This document shows positions 1 through 9,061 of a stretch of 64,000 nucleotides of DNA, in pieces. Every line of letters starts with the position of its first letter. Position 1 is the first letter of the stretch. The stretch is from Ornithinibacter aureus (GTDB lineage Bacteria; Actinomycetota; Actinomycetes; Actinomycetales; Dermatophilaceae), in the NCBI RefSeq assembly GCF_009858245.1, contig NZ_VMSB01000001.1, positions 2,919,623 through 2,983,622 on the forward strand. The letters are read 5' to 3'. The position numbers and the translations under genes are program-made. The notes beneath the pieces are model-generated. The model saw only the letters and a program-made list of their open reading frames with translations. It was not told where the DNA came from and did no database searches.

Positions 1-3000
1 AACGAGCACGGCGAGATCTCGGTGACCCAGGTGAAGCGCCAGAACAACATCACCGATCACTGGACGATCGCAGCCCTCCGAGGTCGCGGAGTCCTAGCGG
101 CAGCTGCTCGCCACGTTGCCGCTGGGCGTAATTTCCACTTCAGTTCTATGACTCCGAGCGGGGCGCTTCGCGTCTTGGCTGCCCTGTCACGGCAATCGGC
201 GGACGAACAACAGTTCGTTGCTCATCTGCTCACGCGCGAGTTGAGGCCAACCTTCGATGAGCTAACCGCGGCGAATGTCTTCGGAGGCTCTGAGTCTGCC
301 TGGCAGACCCTGCGCGGTATGTGGATCGAGATTGAAGTTGAAGAGCAGTTGGTCATGACCAACGCCATGCTCGCCGAAGTTAGCTTGGAGGGAGCGACTG
401 GCGAACTCGTGGCAATTGCTATAGGTGCAGTGCTGCTCGACAACCTGCGCACGCGTATGACGCGACGCGAGTTGCTCGACGCTCTCGCTCGCGACGGCAT
501 CAAACCGCGCGACTCCCTGGCACGGCGAACGTCTCATGAGCAGGTGGTCGCTACGACCCAGAGCTGGCGCGGCACGATCGAGCGCGAACTGCTCTCGCCG
601 TCGATCGAAAGGCAGGAGGCTGCAGACCTCGTCGACCTCATGGCTACGACCCGCCTTGCCCTTGTCGTTGGGGCTGGCGGTGGTGGAAAGAGTTCGGTTC
701 TCTACCAGGCGGCGGGCGAGTTCGAGGCACAGGGCGCTGAGGTGCTGGCCTTCCGACTCGACCGTCGTGGCGCCTTCAGTTCGACCATCGAACTGGGCAT
801 CCAGCTTGGCCTCCCAACCTCGCCGGTCGCGGCGCTGCGACTGGCGGCAGACGGCCGCGAAGCCTTCCTGATCATCGACCAACTCGACGCCGTGTCGCTA
901 GCTTCCGGGCGCCTCTCGGAGCGCTACGACGTCATTGCCGATCTCATTCAAGAAGCGACGGCGGTTGACGGGGTGTACGTAATCTTGGCCTGCCGACTGT
1001 TCGACGTCGAGAACGATCATCGCATCCGCAAACTTGATGCGCGAAACGATGTCGAGCGACTGACCGTGGAGCCGCTACCTGTTGAATCAGTGGCGGACGC
1101 TGTATCAGCCATGGGTCTCGATCCGGACTTGCTCACTGCTCCGCAACGAGCATTGCTCAGGTCACCGCTCAACCTCGTCCTACTGGAGACGATCGCGAGC
1201 CAGCCAGGTGCCCTGAACTTCACTTCCCGAGGCTCCCTCTTCGAAGCCTTCTGGCAGCGCAAAGAACAGACCTCTGAGGAGCGACGCCCCGGTACGTTGT
1301 TCAACGACGTGTTGGCCCGTATCGCCAACACTGCGAGCGACAACCAGACGTTGTCCGTCCCCGTCGAGATCCTCGGTCCTGGCGACTTCACTAAACATGC
1401 GCGTGTCCTTGCTTCCGAGCAGGTCATCGCGATCGAGGACGACCGGGTCTCCTTTTTCCACGAGACGTTCTTCGACTTCACATTCGCCCGCCAGTGGCTG
1501 TCACGACAGCAGTCGATGGTCGAATTCCTCAGTGCTCAGGAGCAGGAACTATTCCGGCGCGCGCAGGTACGGCAGATCCTTGAGCTTCTCCGTGAGCGGG
1601 ATCCGGATCGGTTCCGCTCGGAGATCGAGGCGGTCCTAAGCAGCGCAGATGTTCGGTTTCACATCAAGGAGACGGTGGTCGCCGTCTTCGCGAACGTCAG
1701 TGATGCGAAGCTCGAGGATGTCGAACTTGTGCTGCACCTTGCCGAGACGGAATCCACGCTCACGAAACAGCTGTGGCTGCAGCTCGCACGCCCTACCTGG
1801 TTCGGAGCGTTCTACGCTCATGGCGACCTGGAAGGGTGGCTCGACAGCGAAGACGCCGCACTACGCGATCGGTGCGTCAACTGGATGGGCAACGCTGGCG
1901 CCAAGTATGGCGCTGAGGTGGCTGGCCTCTTGACGGCGCGGAACCAGTCACCCGACTACGTGACGTGGCTCCGTTGGGTGACGCAGCGCGTCGACCTGCA
2001 CCACCACCGGCGGCTGTTCGAGCTGTTGCTAGATGCGATCCGTGCCGGCGAGATCAACCCAGCCGATCGGAACGTCTGGCTCTCGGCACACGAACTTGCG
2101 GAACACCAGCCACTCTGGGCAATCGAGATGCTCAAGGCCTGCTTTGTCGAGAGTCCGTCCGCTCTGGTGCTCGGTAGCGATGGCAAAGTAGCCCTTCTCG
2201 GCATTCATGAGTACGGCGCCACTCAGATGATCGAGGCAGCGTGCAAAGCCGAGCCGCGAGCGTTCGCCGAGGCGTTCGTGCCACATCTGCTGGCAGTCAT
2301 GGACGCGACGCACTACGACCGCCACGAGCAGGATCTTCTTCGTGACCGGCACTTCAGCCTGAGGCTTCGAATTGAGCCAAGGCACTCCGACGTCGATGAC
2401 GCGATGTACGACGGCGCGGCGGACGCTCTCGGAAAATGGGCACAGACGTCGCCGGAATCCATCGAGTCGATGTTGCAACTCCTGGCCGATAACGAACACG
2501 AAGCGGCGCAGTCGTTGTTGTATCGCGCCTTGATTGCTGGGGCCGTGACCTTTGCTCCGTGGGCAGCTGAACTGATTCTCCAAGGCGGCAACCGCCTGAA
2601 AGCGGGCTACCTATCCGACTCGCACTGGCTTTCGCGCGAGGTCGTCGAGGCTATCGCACCGATTGTCAGCGATGAGGTCCACCTGCAACTCGAAGAGCTC
2701 TTTCGCGACCTTCCCGCGACATACCAATCTTCCGACCTCCACCATAGGCTTCGGTCGTTCGGCTACACCGCCTTCAAGTTCCTCTCAGCGCTCGATGCCG
2801 GGCGGTTAACACCGTTGGGAGTTCGACGGCTACAGGAGTACCAACGCAAGTTCGACCGCGATTTGCCTGAGCCACCAACCGGCATCATCACCTACACGGT
2901 CGGGTCGCCGATTGGTGGCCCAGCCACAAGCAAGATGAGCAACGCGCAGTGGCTGCAGGCCATGGCAAAACACGACAACGACGACCGCGACTTCGGCAGC

Positions 3001-4314
3001 GAGGTAGGCGGTGCTCGCGAGTTGGCGCAGCAGCTAAAGGCGCGAACGGCCGAGGATCCGCTCAGGTTCGCTGTATTGGCCATGGAGTTGACGCCCGAGA
3101 CCAACGAGGTCTATCCCGGCGCGATCTTGGGGGGCTTCGGAGAAGCGTCTATCCCGGAGGAAGCGCAGCACGCCGTCTTCGACGCCATCCGTCATGTCAT
3201 GAGCCTCGGCCTCGACGACTGTGACCGCTGGCTTGGCTGGGCGGTCCGTCACGTCTCTGACGAGGCACCTTTGGACATCGTTGAGCTGGTCCTCGACCGG
3301 GCGCTGCACGCTCCTGACCCTGTCGACAACTTGCCTGTCTTCCAACGCCGAGACGACCACCAACCCGGACGTGACTTGTTCCAGAACGGCTACAACACCT
3401 CGCGAGGGAGCTTGGCCGAGTCGCTCGGCGATCTCCTGGTCCATGATCCTGATGGAATGCGCACGGAACTCGTGGCACCGCATCTCGTGGAGCTGGCGAG
3501 CGATCCGGTACTTAGTGTCCGCGCGTGCGTTGCCCACACCGTCGCTGCCTGCCTACGGCATGCACGGCCAAGGGCATACGCGGCCTTCGAACGCCTCATC
3601 GACGCCGACGATCTCCTGCTTGCCTCGGATAGGTTGGATGACCTGATGATGTACATCGGCAACGCCGATCCAGAAGTAGTCGATCCGGTTATCGATCGCA
3701 TGCTCAGCTCGACAGATGCCGAGGTTCGGAGGGCAGGGGGTCGGATGGCGGCTTTCGCCGCGCTGCAATGGGGGCGTTCAGCCCTAATGGACCGCGCCGT
3801 GACCAGCGATGTTCAAGTTCGAGGCGGTCTGGCTGAGGTCTGCGCCGCGAGAGTCGATCGATCCGCTGATTCAGAACTCGTGCTCTCGACTCTGCGCCGC
3901 CTGATGCATGACGAGGACGATGAGGTTCGGAAGAAAGTTGGCACTCTGGCCGGTCACCTGCGTGGAGCCGACCTGCGCCCTTACGCCGAGTTCTTGGCCG
4001 ACTTGATCGAGTCACCAAGCTACGTGCACGCGACCCCGCAACTGCTCATCACGCTGCAGGAAGCGCCCGGCAAGGTCGACGATCTCGTGGACCTTGCCGC
4101 ACACCGCTTTCTGAACGTCCATGGTGAAGACGTGGCCGACATCAGGACTGGTGCTGCGGGGGATGCTCACTACATCTCGGATCTGGTGGTCCGTGGGTTG
4201 GCGCAGACTCGCGACCGAGGGCGCATCACGGCGCTACTTGACATCCTTGATCGCCTGCTCGAACTCGGCGTCTACGGAGTCGATCGAGCAATCGAAGGGG
4301 CCGTGCGCGACTAG
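1..4314 (+). CDS. STAND-type ATPase with nuclease-like N terminus, probable antiviral defence protein (5' end outside window)
   Basis: The reading frame is open from base 1 to a TAG at 4312-4314, so the true start lies upstream; the GTG at 22 is only the first in-window start codon. The first residues (SVTQVKRQNN) followed by W-T..L..RGVL and an F-H-F-S-S strand resemble the Q/E-x-K half of a PD-(D/E)xK nuclease fold of the DUF4297/Cap4 kind; the catalytic Asp would be upstream. A P-loop GAGGGGKSS is encoded near 670-696 and a Walker B-like FLIIDQLD near 865-888. The remaining 900-odd residues are helical and HEAT-like, with no catalytic motif I recognise, and would suit target sensing. This nuclease-NTPase-repeat layout is that of Avs-like STAND proteins, which cut DNA after sensing phage proteins. 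The function is inferred from architecture only. Confidence 0.72.
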   Translation, partial: NEHGEISVTQVKRQNNITDHWTIAALRGRGVLAAAARHVAAGRNFHFSSMTPSGALRVLAALSRQSADEQQFVAHLLTRELRPTFDELTAANVFGGSESAWQTLRGMWIEIEVEEQLVMTNAMLAEVSLEGATGELVAIAIGAVLLDNLRTRMTRRELLDALARDGIKPRDSLARRTSHEQVVATTQSWRGTIERELLSPSIERQEAADLVDLMATTRLALVVGAGGGGKSSVLYQAAGEFEAQGAEVLAFRLDRRGAFSSTIELGIQLGLPTSPVAALRLAADGREAFLIIDQLDAVSLASGRLSERYDVIADLIQEATAVDGVYVILACRLFDVENDHRIRKLDARNDVERLTVEPLPVESVADAVSAMGLDPDLLTAPQRALLRSPLNLVLLETIASQPGALNFTSRGSLFEAFWQRKEQTSEERRPGTLFNDVLARIANTASDNQTLSVPVEILGPGDFTKHARVLASEQVIAIEDDRVSFFHETFFDFTFARQWLSRQQSMVEFLSAQEQELFRRAQVRQILELLRERDPDRFRSEIEAVLSSADVRFHIKETVVAVFANVSDAKLEDVELVLHLAETESTLTKQLWLQLARPTWFGAFYAHGDLEGWLDSEDAALRDRCVNWMGNAGAKYGAEVAGLLTARNQSPDYVTWLRWVTQRVDLHHHRRLFELLLDAIRAGEINPADRNVWLSAHELAEHQPLWAIEMLKACFVESPSALVLGSDGKVALLGIHEYGATQMIEAACKAEPRAFAEAFVPHLLAVMDATHYDRHEQDLLRDRHFSLRLRIEPRHSDVDDAMYDGAADALGKWAQTSPESIESMLQLLADNEHEAAQSLLYRALIAGAVTFAPWAAELILQGGNRLKAGYLSDSHWLSREVVEAIAPIVSDEVHLQLEELFRDLPATYQSSDLHHRLRSFGYTAFKFLSALDAGRLTPLGVRRLQEYQRKFDRDLPEPPTGIITYTVGSPIGGPATSKMSNAQWLQAMAKHDNDDRDFGSEVGGARELAQQLKARTAEDPLRFAVLAMELTPETNEVYPGAILGGFGEASIPEEAQHAVFDAIRHVMSLGLDDCDRWLGWAVRHVSDEAPLDIVELVLDRALHAPDPVDNLPVFQRRDDHQPGRDLFQNGYNTSRGSLAESLGDLLVHDPDGMRTELVAPHLVELASDPVLSVRACVAHTVAACLRHARPRAYAAFERLIDADDLLLASDRLDDLMMYIGNADPEVVDPVIDRMLSSTDAEVRRAGGRMAAFAALQWGRSALMDRAVTSDVQVRGGLAEVCAARVDRSADSELVLSTLRRLMHDEDDEVRKKVGTLAGHLRGADLRPYAEFLADLIESPSYVHATPQLLITLQEAPGKVDDLVDLAAHRFLNVHGEDVADIRTGAAGDAHYISDLVVRGLAQTRDRGRITALLDILDRLLELGVYGVDRAIEGAVRD

Positions 4315-4546
4315 GCAGAAGCGAGCAGCTCGCGCTGCTGCTCGGGAGCTGACAAGCCTCCCCCAGCGACCATAATGGAATGCCTTTCCGCCGAGGCAGG
4401 GCCAACCTAGAGGCGCAACGGGCAGCGCCACGGAAAGACTTCGCTCCTGCCCGGAGCCAAACTGCAGAGCGGGGCGGCGACGCCTGTGCACTCCACGTGG
4501 GCAACGGCCACCACTTGTGCTGGATGCATATAGCGGGTCCGTTTCC

Positions 4547-4730
4547 CCTTCCGCCTGGGGTGCGGGGTCGTCATGATTACTCTCATGCTGAGTTCGGCAG
4601 AGCTGCTCGATGGTTTCGCCACGTGGTGGACCACCGACAGAGGTATCAGCATCGCCGGAGGCGTAGCTACGCTGATCGGCTTGATGATCGCTGTGTGGCA
4701 GCTGCTCAGGACCCGTCGGGCGGCCGAGGC
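4547..4730. repeat. Left copy of 184-bp direct repeat flanking IS element
   Basis: This stretch recurs at 6428-6611 with one mismatch (G at 4643, T at 6524). The copies lie directly outside the two ends of the IS1549-like element, so they are best read as an unusually long target-site duplication. Confidence 0.9.
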
Positions 4731-4749
4731 CCTGACTCGTGCCACTTGA
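4573..4749 (+). pseudogene. Duplicated 5' end of a small membrane-protein gene, running into the IS
   Basis: ATG at 4573 opens a 58-codon frame with one hydrophobic helix (ISIAGGVATLIGLMIAVWQ) followed by R-T-R-R-A-A-E-A. The last few codons and the stop come from the left end of the IS element. The same gene start is present at 6454, because the target duplication copied it. This copy is therefore a by-product of transposition; it could still be translated into a one-helix membrane peptide. Confidence 0.7.
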
Positions 4750-6427
4750 GGGTTGATCGTCGATTCTGTTGGTGTTTGTGCTGGTCAGGGGCGTGGGCGG
4801 GAGCGATTTGACGTACCCCGGGGTGGGTAGGGTCGGCTGTGTGGTGTTCATCCGGAAGTCGGCTGGCCGTTCTGGCGCCACGAAGGTGCAGATCGCCGAG
4901 CGTCGCGGCGGGCGGAACCACATCGTCGAGCATGTCGGGACGGCTCGCTCGGAGGTTGAGTTGGCTGTGCTGATGGCCGAGGCGAACCGGCGGTTGCGCC
5001 CTGGGCAGGAGGTGCTCGACCTGGGGATCGATGACGAGCCCGTGCCGGGGCGGGCTGGGGTGATCACCGGGAAGCGGTCCGCGGTGCTGTGGCAGGTCCT
5101 TACGGCCGTGTACGCGCGGTTGGGGTTCGACACCATCGGTGATGCCGCGTTCGAGCAGCTGGTGCTGGCCCGGATCGTGGAGCCGACGAGCAAGGCGGAC
5201 TCGCTGCGGGTGCTCGACGAGCTCGGGGTGGGGCACGGGTCGCTACGCACGATGTTCCGCTGCCTGAAGCGCGCTGGGGTTGAGGACTATCGATCCCAGG
5301 TCGCGTCTGCGTGCTTCGAGCACGCCTCCACCAGCGGGGACGTCTCCTTGTGCCTTTACGACGTGACCACGTTGTACTTCGAGGCCGAGCACGAGGACGA
5401 GCTGCGCAAGGTCGGCTACTCCAAGGAACGCAGGGTGGACCCGCAGATCATCGTCGGGCTGCTGGTGGACCGGGCCGGGTTCCCGTTGGAGATCGGCTGC
5501 TGGGAGGGCAACAAGGCCGAGACGGCGACGATGCTCCCGATCATCCGCCAGTTCCAGGCCCGGCACAGCATCGAGGCCATGGTCGTGGTCGCCGACGCGG
5601 GGATGCTGTCCGCGGGCAACCTCAAAGACCTGCACGAGGCCGGGCTGCGGTTCATCGTCGGCTCCAGGGTCACCAAGGCCCCGGCCGACCTGGCCTCGCA
5701 CTTTCGCTGGCACGGCGACGCATTCACCGACGGGCAGGTCATCGACACCATCACCCCGCGGGTGGCCACCACCACCGCACGCGGCGTCAACGACGAGAAG
5801 AAGCGGGCGGAGCCGGTGTGGGACCCGGGCGTGCACGAGCGGTCGTGGCGAGCGGTGTGGGCGTACTCGGCCAAACGCGCCGCCAGGGACGCCAAGACGT
5901 TGACGTTGCAGGAGAACCGGGCCAAGGCTGTGATCGCCGGGGAGAAGGCTGCCCGCACGCCGAGGTTCGTGACGGTCAAGAACGGCTCACGCAGCTTGGA
6001 CGAGACCTCGCTGGCGCGGGCGCGTCGCGTGGTCGGGCTCAAGGGGTACGTCACGAACATCCCCGCGACGCTGATGCCCGCCGGTGAAGTCATCGCCAGC
6101 TACCACGAGCTGTGGCACGTCGAAGCGTCGTTCCGGATGAGCAAGAGCGACCTGCGAGCCCGGCCGATCTTCCACCACACCCGCGACGCGATCGAGGCCC
6201 ACCTCACGATCGTGTTCGCCGCGTTGGCCGTCGCCCGCTACCTGCAAGACGCCACCGGGATGAGCATCAAGAAGATCGTCAACACGCTGCGACCGCTGCA
6301 ACAAGTCACCGTCCGCATCGCCGGCCACGAACACCTCGCCCACGACCCGCTCACCCCCGCCGCGGAATCGATCCTCGACGCCCTCGACCTCAGCGCTCAG
6401 TGACGTACCCCGGTGGCACGAGTCGGG
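4731..6427 (+). mobile_element. IS1634/IS1549-like insertion sequence, copy 1
   Basis: The element is 1,697 bp. Its left end reads CCTGACTCGTGCCAC and its right end, read inwards, CCCGACTCGTGCCAC, giving 15-bp inverted repeats with one mismatch. It carries a single transposase gene. The flanks are a 184-bp direct repeat. Long, variable target duplications are a known property of IS1549 (Mycobacterium) and IS1634 (Mycoplasma), which agrees with the transposase family. Confidence 0.9.
4841..6403 (+). CDS. IS1634-family (IS4-like DDE) transposase, copy 1
   Basis: It catalyses cut-and-paste movement of the surrounding IS. The open frame reaches back to 4769, but the family usually begins with an xxIRK...VQIAE stretch, so GTG at 4841 is chosen (about 520 aa); GTG 4844 is equally possible. 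The first catalytic Asp is in LCLYDVTTLYFEAE, the second in VVVADAGMLSAGNL, and the C-terminal signature is SYHELWHVEASFRMSKSDL, which holds the Y...E-x6-K pattern of IS4-like enzymes. No frameshift is visible and the ends are intact, so this copy may be active. It differs from copy 2 (11261-12832) mainly in the N-terminal 150 residues. Confidence 0.93.
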   Translation: MVFIRKSAGRSGATKVQIAERRGGRNHIVEHVGTARSEVELAVLMAEANRRLRPGQEVLDLGIDDEPVPGRAGVITGKRSAVLWQVLTAVYARLGFDTIGDAAFEQLVLARIVEPTSKADSLRVLDELGVGHGSLRTMFRCLKRAGVEDYRSQVASACFEHASTSGDVSLCLYDVTTLYFEAEHEDELRKVGYSKERRVDPQIIVGLLVDRAGFPLEIGCWEGNKAETATMLPIIRQFQARHSIEAMVVVADAGMLSAGNLKDLHEAGLRFIVGSRVTKAPADLASHFRWHGDAFTDGQVIDTITPRVATTTARGVNDEKKRAEPVWDPGVHERSWRAVWAYSAKRAARDAKTLTLQENRAKAVIAGEKAARTPRFVTVKNGSRSLDETSLARARRVVGLKGYVTNIPATLMPAGEVIASYHELWHVEASFRMSKSDLRARPIFHHTRDAIEAHLTIVFAALAVARYLQDATGMSIKKIVNTLRPLQQVTVRIAGHEHLAHDPLTPAAESILDALDLSAQ

Positions 6428-6611
6428 CCTTCCGCCTGGGGTGCGGGGTCGTCATGATTACTCTCATGCTGAGTTCGGCAGAGCTGCTCGATGGTTTCGC
6501 CACGTGGTGGACCACCGACAGAGTTATCAGCATCGCCGGAGGCGTAGCTACGCTGATCGGCTTGATGATCGCTGTGTGGCAGCTGCTCAGGACCCGTCGG
6601 GCGGCCGAGGC
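6428..6611. repeat. Right copy of 184-bp direct repeat flanking IS element
   Basis: This copy is 183/184 identical to 4547-4730. It contains the ATG at 6454 and the membrane helix of the disrupted small gene, so the insertion duplicated the start of its target instead of only interrupting it. Confidence 0.9.
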
Positions 6612-6696
6612 GGCCCGATCGGCTGCCGAAGGGACCACCACAGTTCTGAGAACGTCCGACCTTAGCCTCGATCCACCGACGTCCTGGGTGGGGTGA
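6454..6696 (+). pseudogene. Small membrane-protein gene, 5' part, cut by an IS1380-like element
   Basis: ATG 6454 opens an 80-codon frame: a short N terminus, one hydrophobic helix (VISIAGGVATLIGLMIAVWQ), then the basic/helical run RTRRAAEAARSAAEG. The frame runs into the presumed left end of the IS1380-like element near 6683 and stops at 6696. A helical fragment without a start codon appears just beyond the element (8296-8706), so the two are probably halves of one membrane-anchored, coiled-coil protein of unknown function. I cannot prove the join, because the target duplication is not clear. Confidence 0.55.
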
Positions 6697-8294
6697 GCTG
6701 ATTTCGCTTTGGGCCGCGGCTCCGGCTTGAGGGCGTGGCTGTTGTCCTGACCTGGCTGTCAGGGTGTTCCACGTCGGTTGTTCGGTCGGGCCGGGGCGGC
6801 TGGGTGGTCAGGGATTGACCGGTTCTGGTGGGCCGCAGTTCTGGGTGAACAGGCGGGTCCACGCTTCCTGCCAGGGCCAGGCGGTCGGTAGGTGCAGGGT
6901 GACCCGTCGGGCCGAGGACGCCACCCGGGCGGGGACGGTGATCAGCTTGCGGCGGATGGTGGCGGTGGTGGCTCTGGCGAGGTCGGCGCTGGCGATGGTG
7001 GCTGCGGTGCGGGTGAGGTTGAACGCGATGACGGCCAGCACGAGCCAGGCGGCGTTGGCGGTGAACTTGCCTGAGGGCAGGTGCGCCAGGGCGGAGTTCT
7101 TGAGGTCGGCGTGGACCTGCTCGATGATCGCGTGTCCGCGGTGGGTCTTATCCGCGGCGACGGTGTCCAGGTCGGTGGGGTCGGTGGTGGTGAAGAAGGC
7201 GTGGAAGCGCCAGGTGTCGAACAGGGTGCCCTGCCCGGTTGCCTTCTTCTTCTCGGCGTTGACGTCGGGGATGCGGCGCACCACCAGGCGCCCGGGAACC
7301 TGATCGGCCGCCTTCTTGGAGGAGAACGCGGTGAAGGGCACCTCGGCGACCTCAGCCCGCGACACCCAGGTGCCGCTGACCTCGTCGAAGACGGCGTCGG
7401 TGTACTCGATCGGGGTCCACGCGTGTTCGCTGATGGTGGTGATCGCGGCCTTGACCTTGGGGTCCAGGCGTACGGTGACCGACACCTGCGCCCCGGCGCG
7501 AACCGCGGCACCGACGGTGGGCGCCCCGTAGAACGCCGAGTCCGCCCGCAGCAACGGCTTGCCCTGACCGGGGTGCAACGTGCGCACGGTCTTGAGCGCG
7601 TCAGCGACCAACCGTTTGGCTCCGCGCGGGGACCCGCACGACCCTTTCCGCAGCCGCTGCGCCACGACCACCGGTGCCGACCCAGTGGTGGTGACCGTGG
7701 CCAGCAACGCGTTCAGCCCGCGGACCCCGGAGTAGCCGAACCCGGCACCCTGTTTGGCGTGGCCGTGCACCTGAATGATCGTGTCGTCGATATCGACCAA
7801 CACCCGGCCACCGGTGCCGTCGCCGACGACCTGCGCGGCTCGCTCGCCTTGAGCTGCCAGGCGTGTGAGGAACCTCGAGGCGAGCGCGTCGAGCTGGCGG
7901 ACGTGACCGAACGTGAACGAGCGCAGGAACGACCCCAACGTCGACGGCGCGTACGCCCGGGCGAAGACCCGGCCCATCCCACCGTGCCGCAGCAGCGCCA
8001 TGTCATCGATGCTGTCGGCGCCAGCGACCATCCCCGCGACCAGCGAGGCGACCTTCAACCCGGCGTTGGCGCCCTTGTCACCCGGCACGCTCAGATGCTC
8101 ATCCGCAAGGCGTCGCAGCCCCGCCCGATCAGCCAGGGCCAAGACCGGAACCAACCCGGCGGCCGACACAAGATTCGGGTCGTCGAAGACCGCCGAGGTC
8201 GCTGGGAGGGTGTGAGAGAGTTTCACCTACGAGATGCCCCTTGCGTGTGTGACGAACTGAAGCGTGAAGAACTCCAATTCTGTTGCCACACAGG
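6683..8294 (-). mobile_element. IS1380-like insertion sequence (ends approximate)
   Basis: The element is defined by the transposase at 6808-8226. Candidate ends are CCTGGGTGG at 6683 and, read inwards from 8294, CCTGTGTGG; they match at 8 of 9 positions, but no target duplication is evident. The outer limits may therefore be off by tens of bases. Confidence 0.55.
6808..8226 (-). CDS. IS1380-family DDE transposase
   Basis: A complete 472-residue transposase. The N-terminal region has the family pattern of a helical domain with GDSIDD-like sequence (GADSIDDMALLRHGG). The catalytic core shows VLVDIDDTIIQVHGHAKQG (first Asp), LLRADSAFYG (second Asp) and the C-terminal IIEQVHADLKNSALAHLPSG stretch holding the conserved Glu. 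The length is usual for the family and no frameshift is seen. It lies opposite to the genes on both sides and appears to have split the gene whose halves are at 6454 and 8296. Confidence 0.93.
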   Translation of the reverse strand: MKLSHTLPATSAVFDDPNLVSAAGLVPVLALADRAGLRRLADEHLSVPGDKGANAGLKVASLVAGMVAGADSIDDMALLRHGGMGRVFARAYAPSTLGSFLRSFTFGHVRQLDALASRFLTRLAAQGERAAQVVGDGTGGRVLVDIDDTIIQVHGHAKQGAGFGYSGVRGLNALLATVTTTGSAPVVVAQRLRKGSCGSPRGAKRLVADALKTVRTLHPGQGKPLLRADSAFYGAPTVGAAVRAGAQVSVTVRLDPKVKAAITTISEHAWTPIEYTDAVFDEVSGTWVSRAEVAEVPFTAFSSKKAADQVPGRLVVRRIPDVNAEKKKATGQGTLFDTWRFHAFFTTTDPTDLDTVAADKTHRGHAIIEQVHADLKNSALAHLPSGKFTANAAWLVLAVIAFNLTRTAATIASADLARATTATIRRKLITVPARVASSARRVTLHLPTAWPWQEAWTRLFTQNCGPPEPVNP

Positions 8295-8295
8295 G

Positions 8296-8706
8296 GCATT
8301 CTCATGTCCCGACACGCCTCCTCAGCCCACTACCACCCTGCCCATCGGTGGATCGAGGCTTAGGCGGGCACTGGAGGAATCGCTCGAGGTCGGCCGTCGG
8401 ATCAGCGCCGAGCAAACGACCAATCGAACAGCGTATAGGTTCCACCTCGGCGCGTGGCTGACGGCTGCCCACAGGATCCACGGACTACTCAAGGGCGAGA
8501 CAGGCCACGCCGCGACTCCCTTCATGCATGCCTTGGAGGACGTCCGGGCCGAAATGCTGGTGGCTCGAAGTGCATTGGACGAAGCGGGCTCTTGGCGGAC
8601 CTACAACCGGCACGTGCTCCGATCCGTCTTAGAACCATATGCCGACGAGGCCGAGGCCATGATCGTGGCAGGCGACAACAGATTGGTGGACAAGGATGTC
8701 AAATGA
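8296..8706 (+). pseudogene. 3' part of the gene interrupted by the IS1380-like element
   Basis: The frame encodes a helical protein segment from about LRRALEESLEVGRR to a stop at 8706, about 135 codons, but has no usable start codon near its beginning and enters directly from the IS. Its stop overlaps the start of the next gene at 8696 by 11 bp, so it was once the upstream gene of that operon. No catalytic motif is visible. It is probably the C-terminal part of the membrane protein begun at 6454. Confidence 0.55.
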
Positions 8707-9061
8707 TCTTCCCCTGAATGAGCAGTTGGACTTGGTTCGACGCACTGTCGCCCAGACCCTCGCAGGCAAGATCGAGTGGAAGGAAACTGGGGAAGCCGGC
8801 ACCTACAGAAGCGTGCGGCCCAATGCCGTCGCGGTCCTAGACCGCATCGGTACAGGCATGCACGCACGGGTACGACTCCGCTTCAGCCCTCCCGGCCAGT
8901 CCGCGTTCGACACGATCATCACGCAAGTGCTCACCGAGGGCGAGCCTTTCCGCGAAGAGCAGGACCTAGACGGTCAGTTGGAGCTCTTGTACGCGCGCGT
9001 GGACGCTCGATCAGACCGCCACCGCACATCCGCCTCGCTGTTCTTGGATGACGACGATTGA
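8696..9061 (+). CDS. Hypothetical protein, 121 aa
   Basis: ATG 8696 overlaps the end of the upstream fragment by 11 bp, and its own 3' end overlaps the next gene by 14 bp, so the three were translationally linked. The protein is soluble, with a helical start (LNEQLDLVRRTVAQTLAG), a likely beta-rich middle (RIGTGMHARVRLRFSP) and an acidic tail ending in four Asp. I do not recognise the family. The tight overlap suggests a job linked to the 286-residue protein downstream and to the disrupted membrane protein upstream. Confidence 0.65.
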   Translation: MSNDLPLNEQLDLVRRTVAQTLAGKIEWKETGEAGTYRSVRPNAVAVLDRIGTGMHARVRLRFSPPGQSAFDTIITQVLTEGEPFREEQDLDGQLELLYARVDARSDRHRTSASLFLDDDD

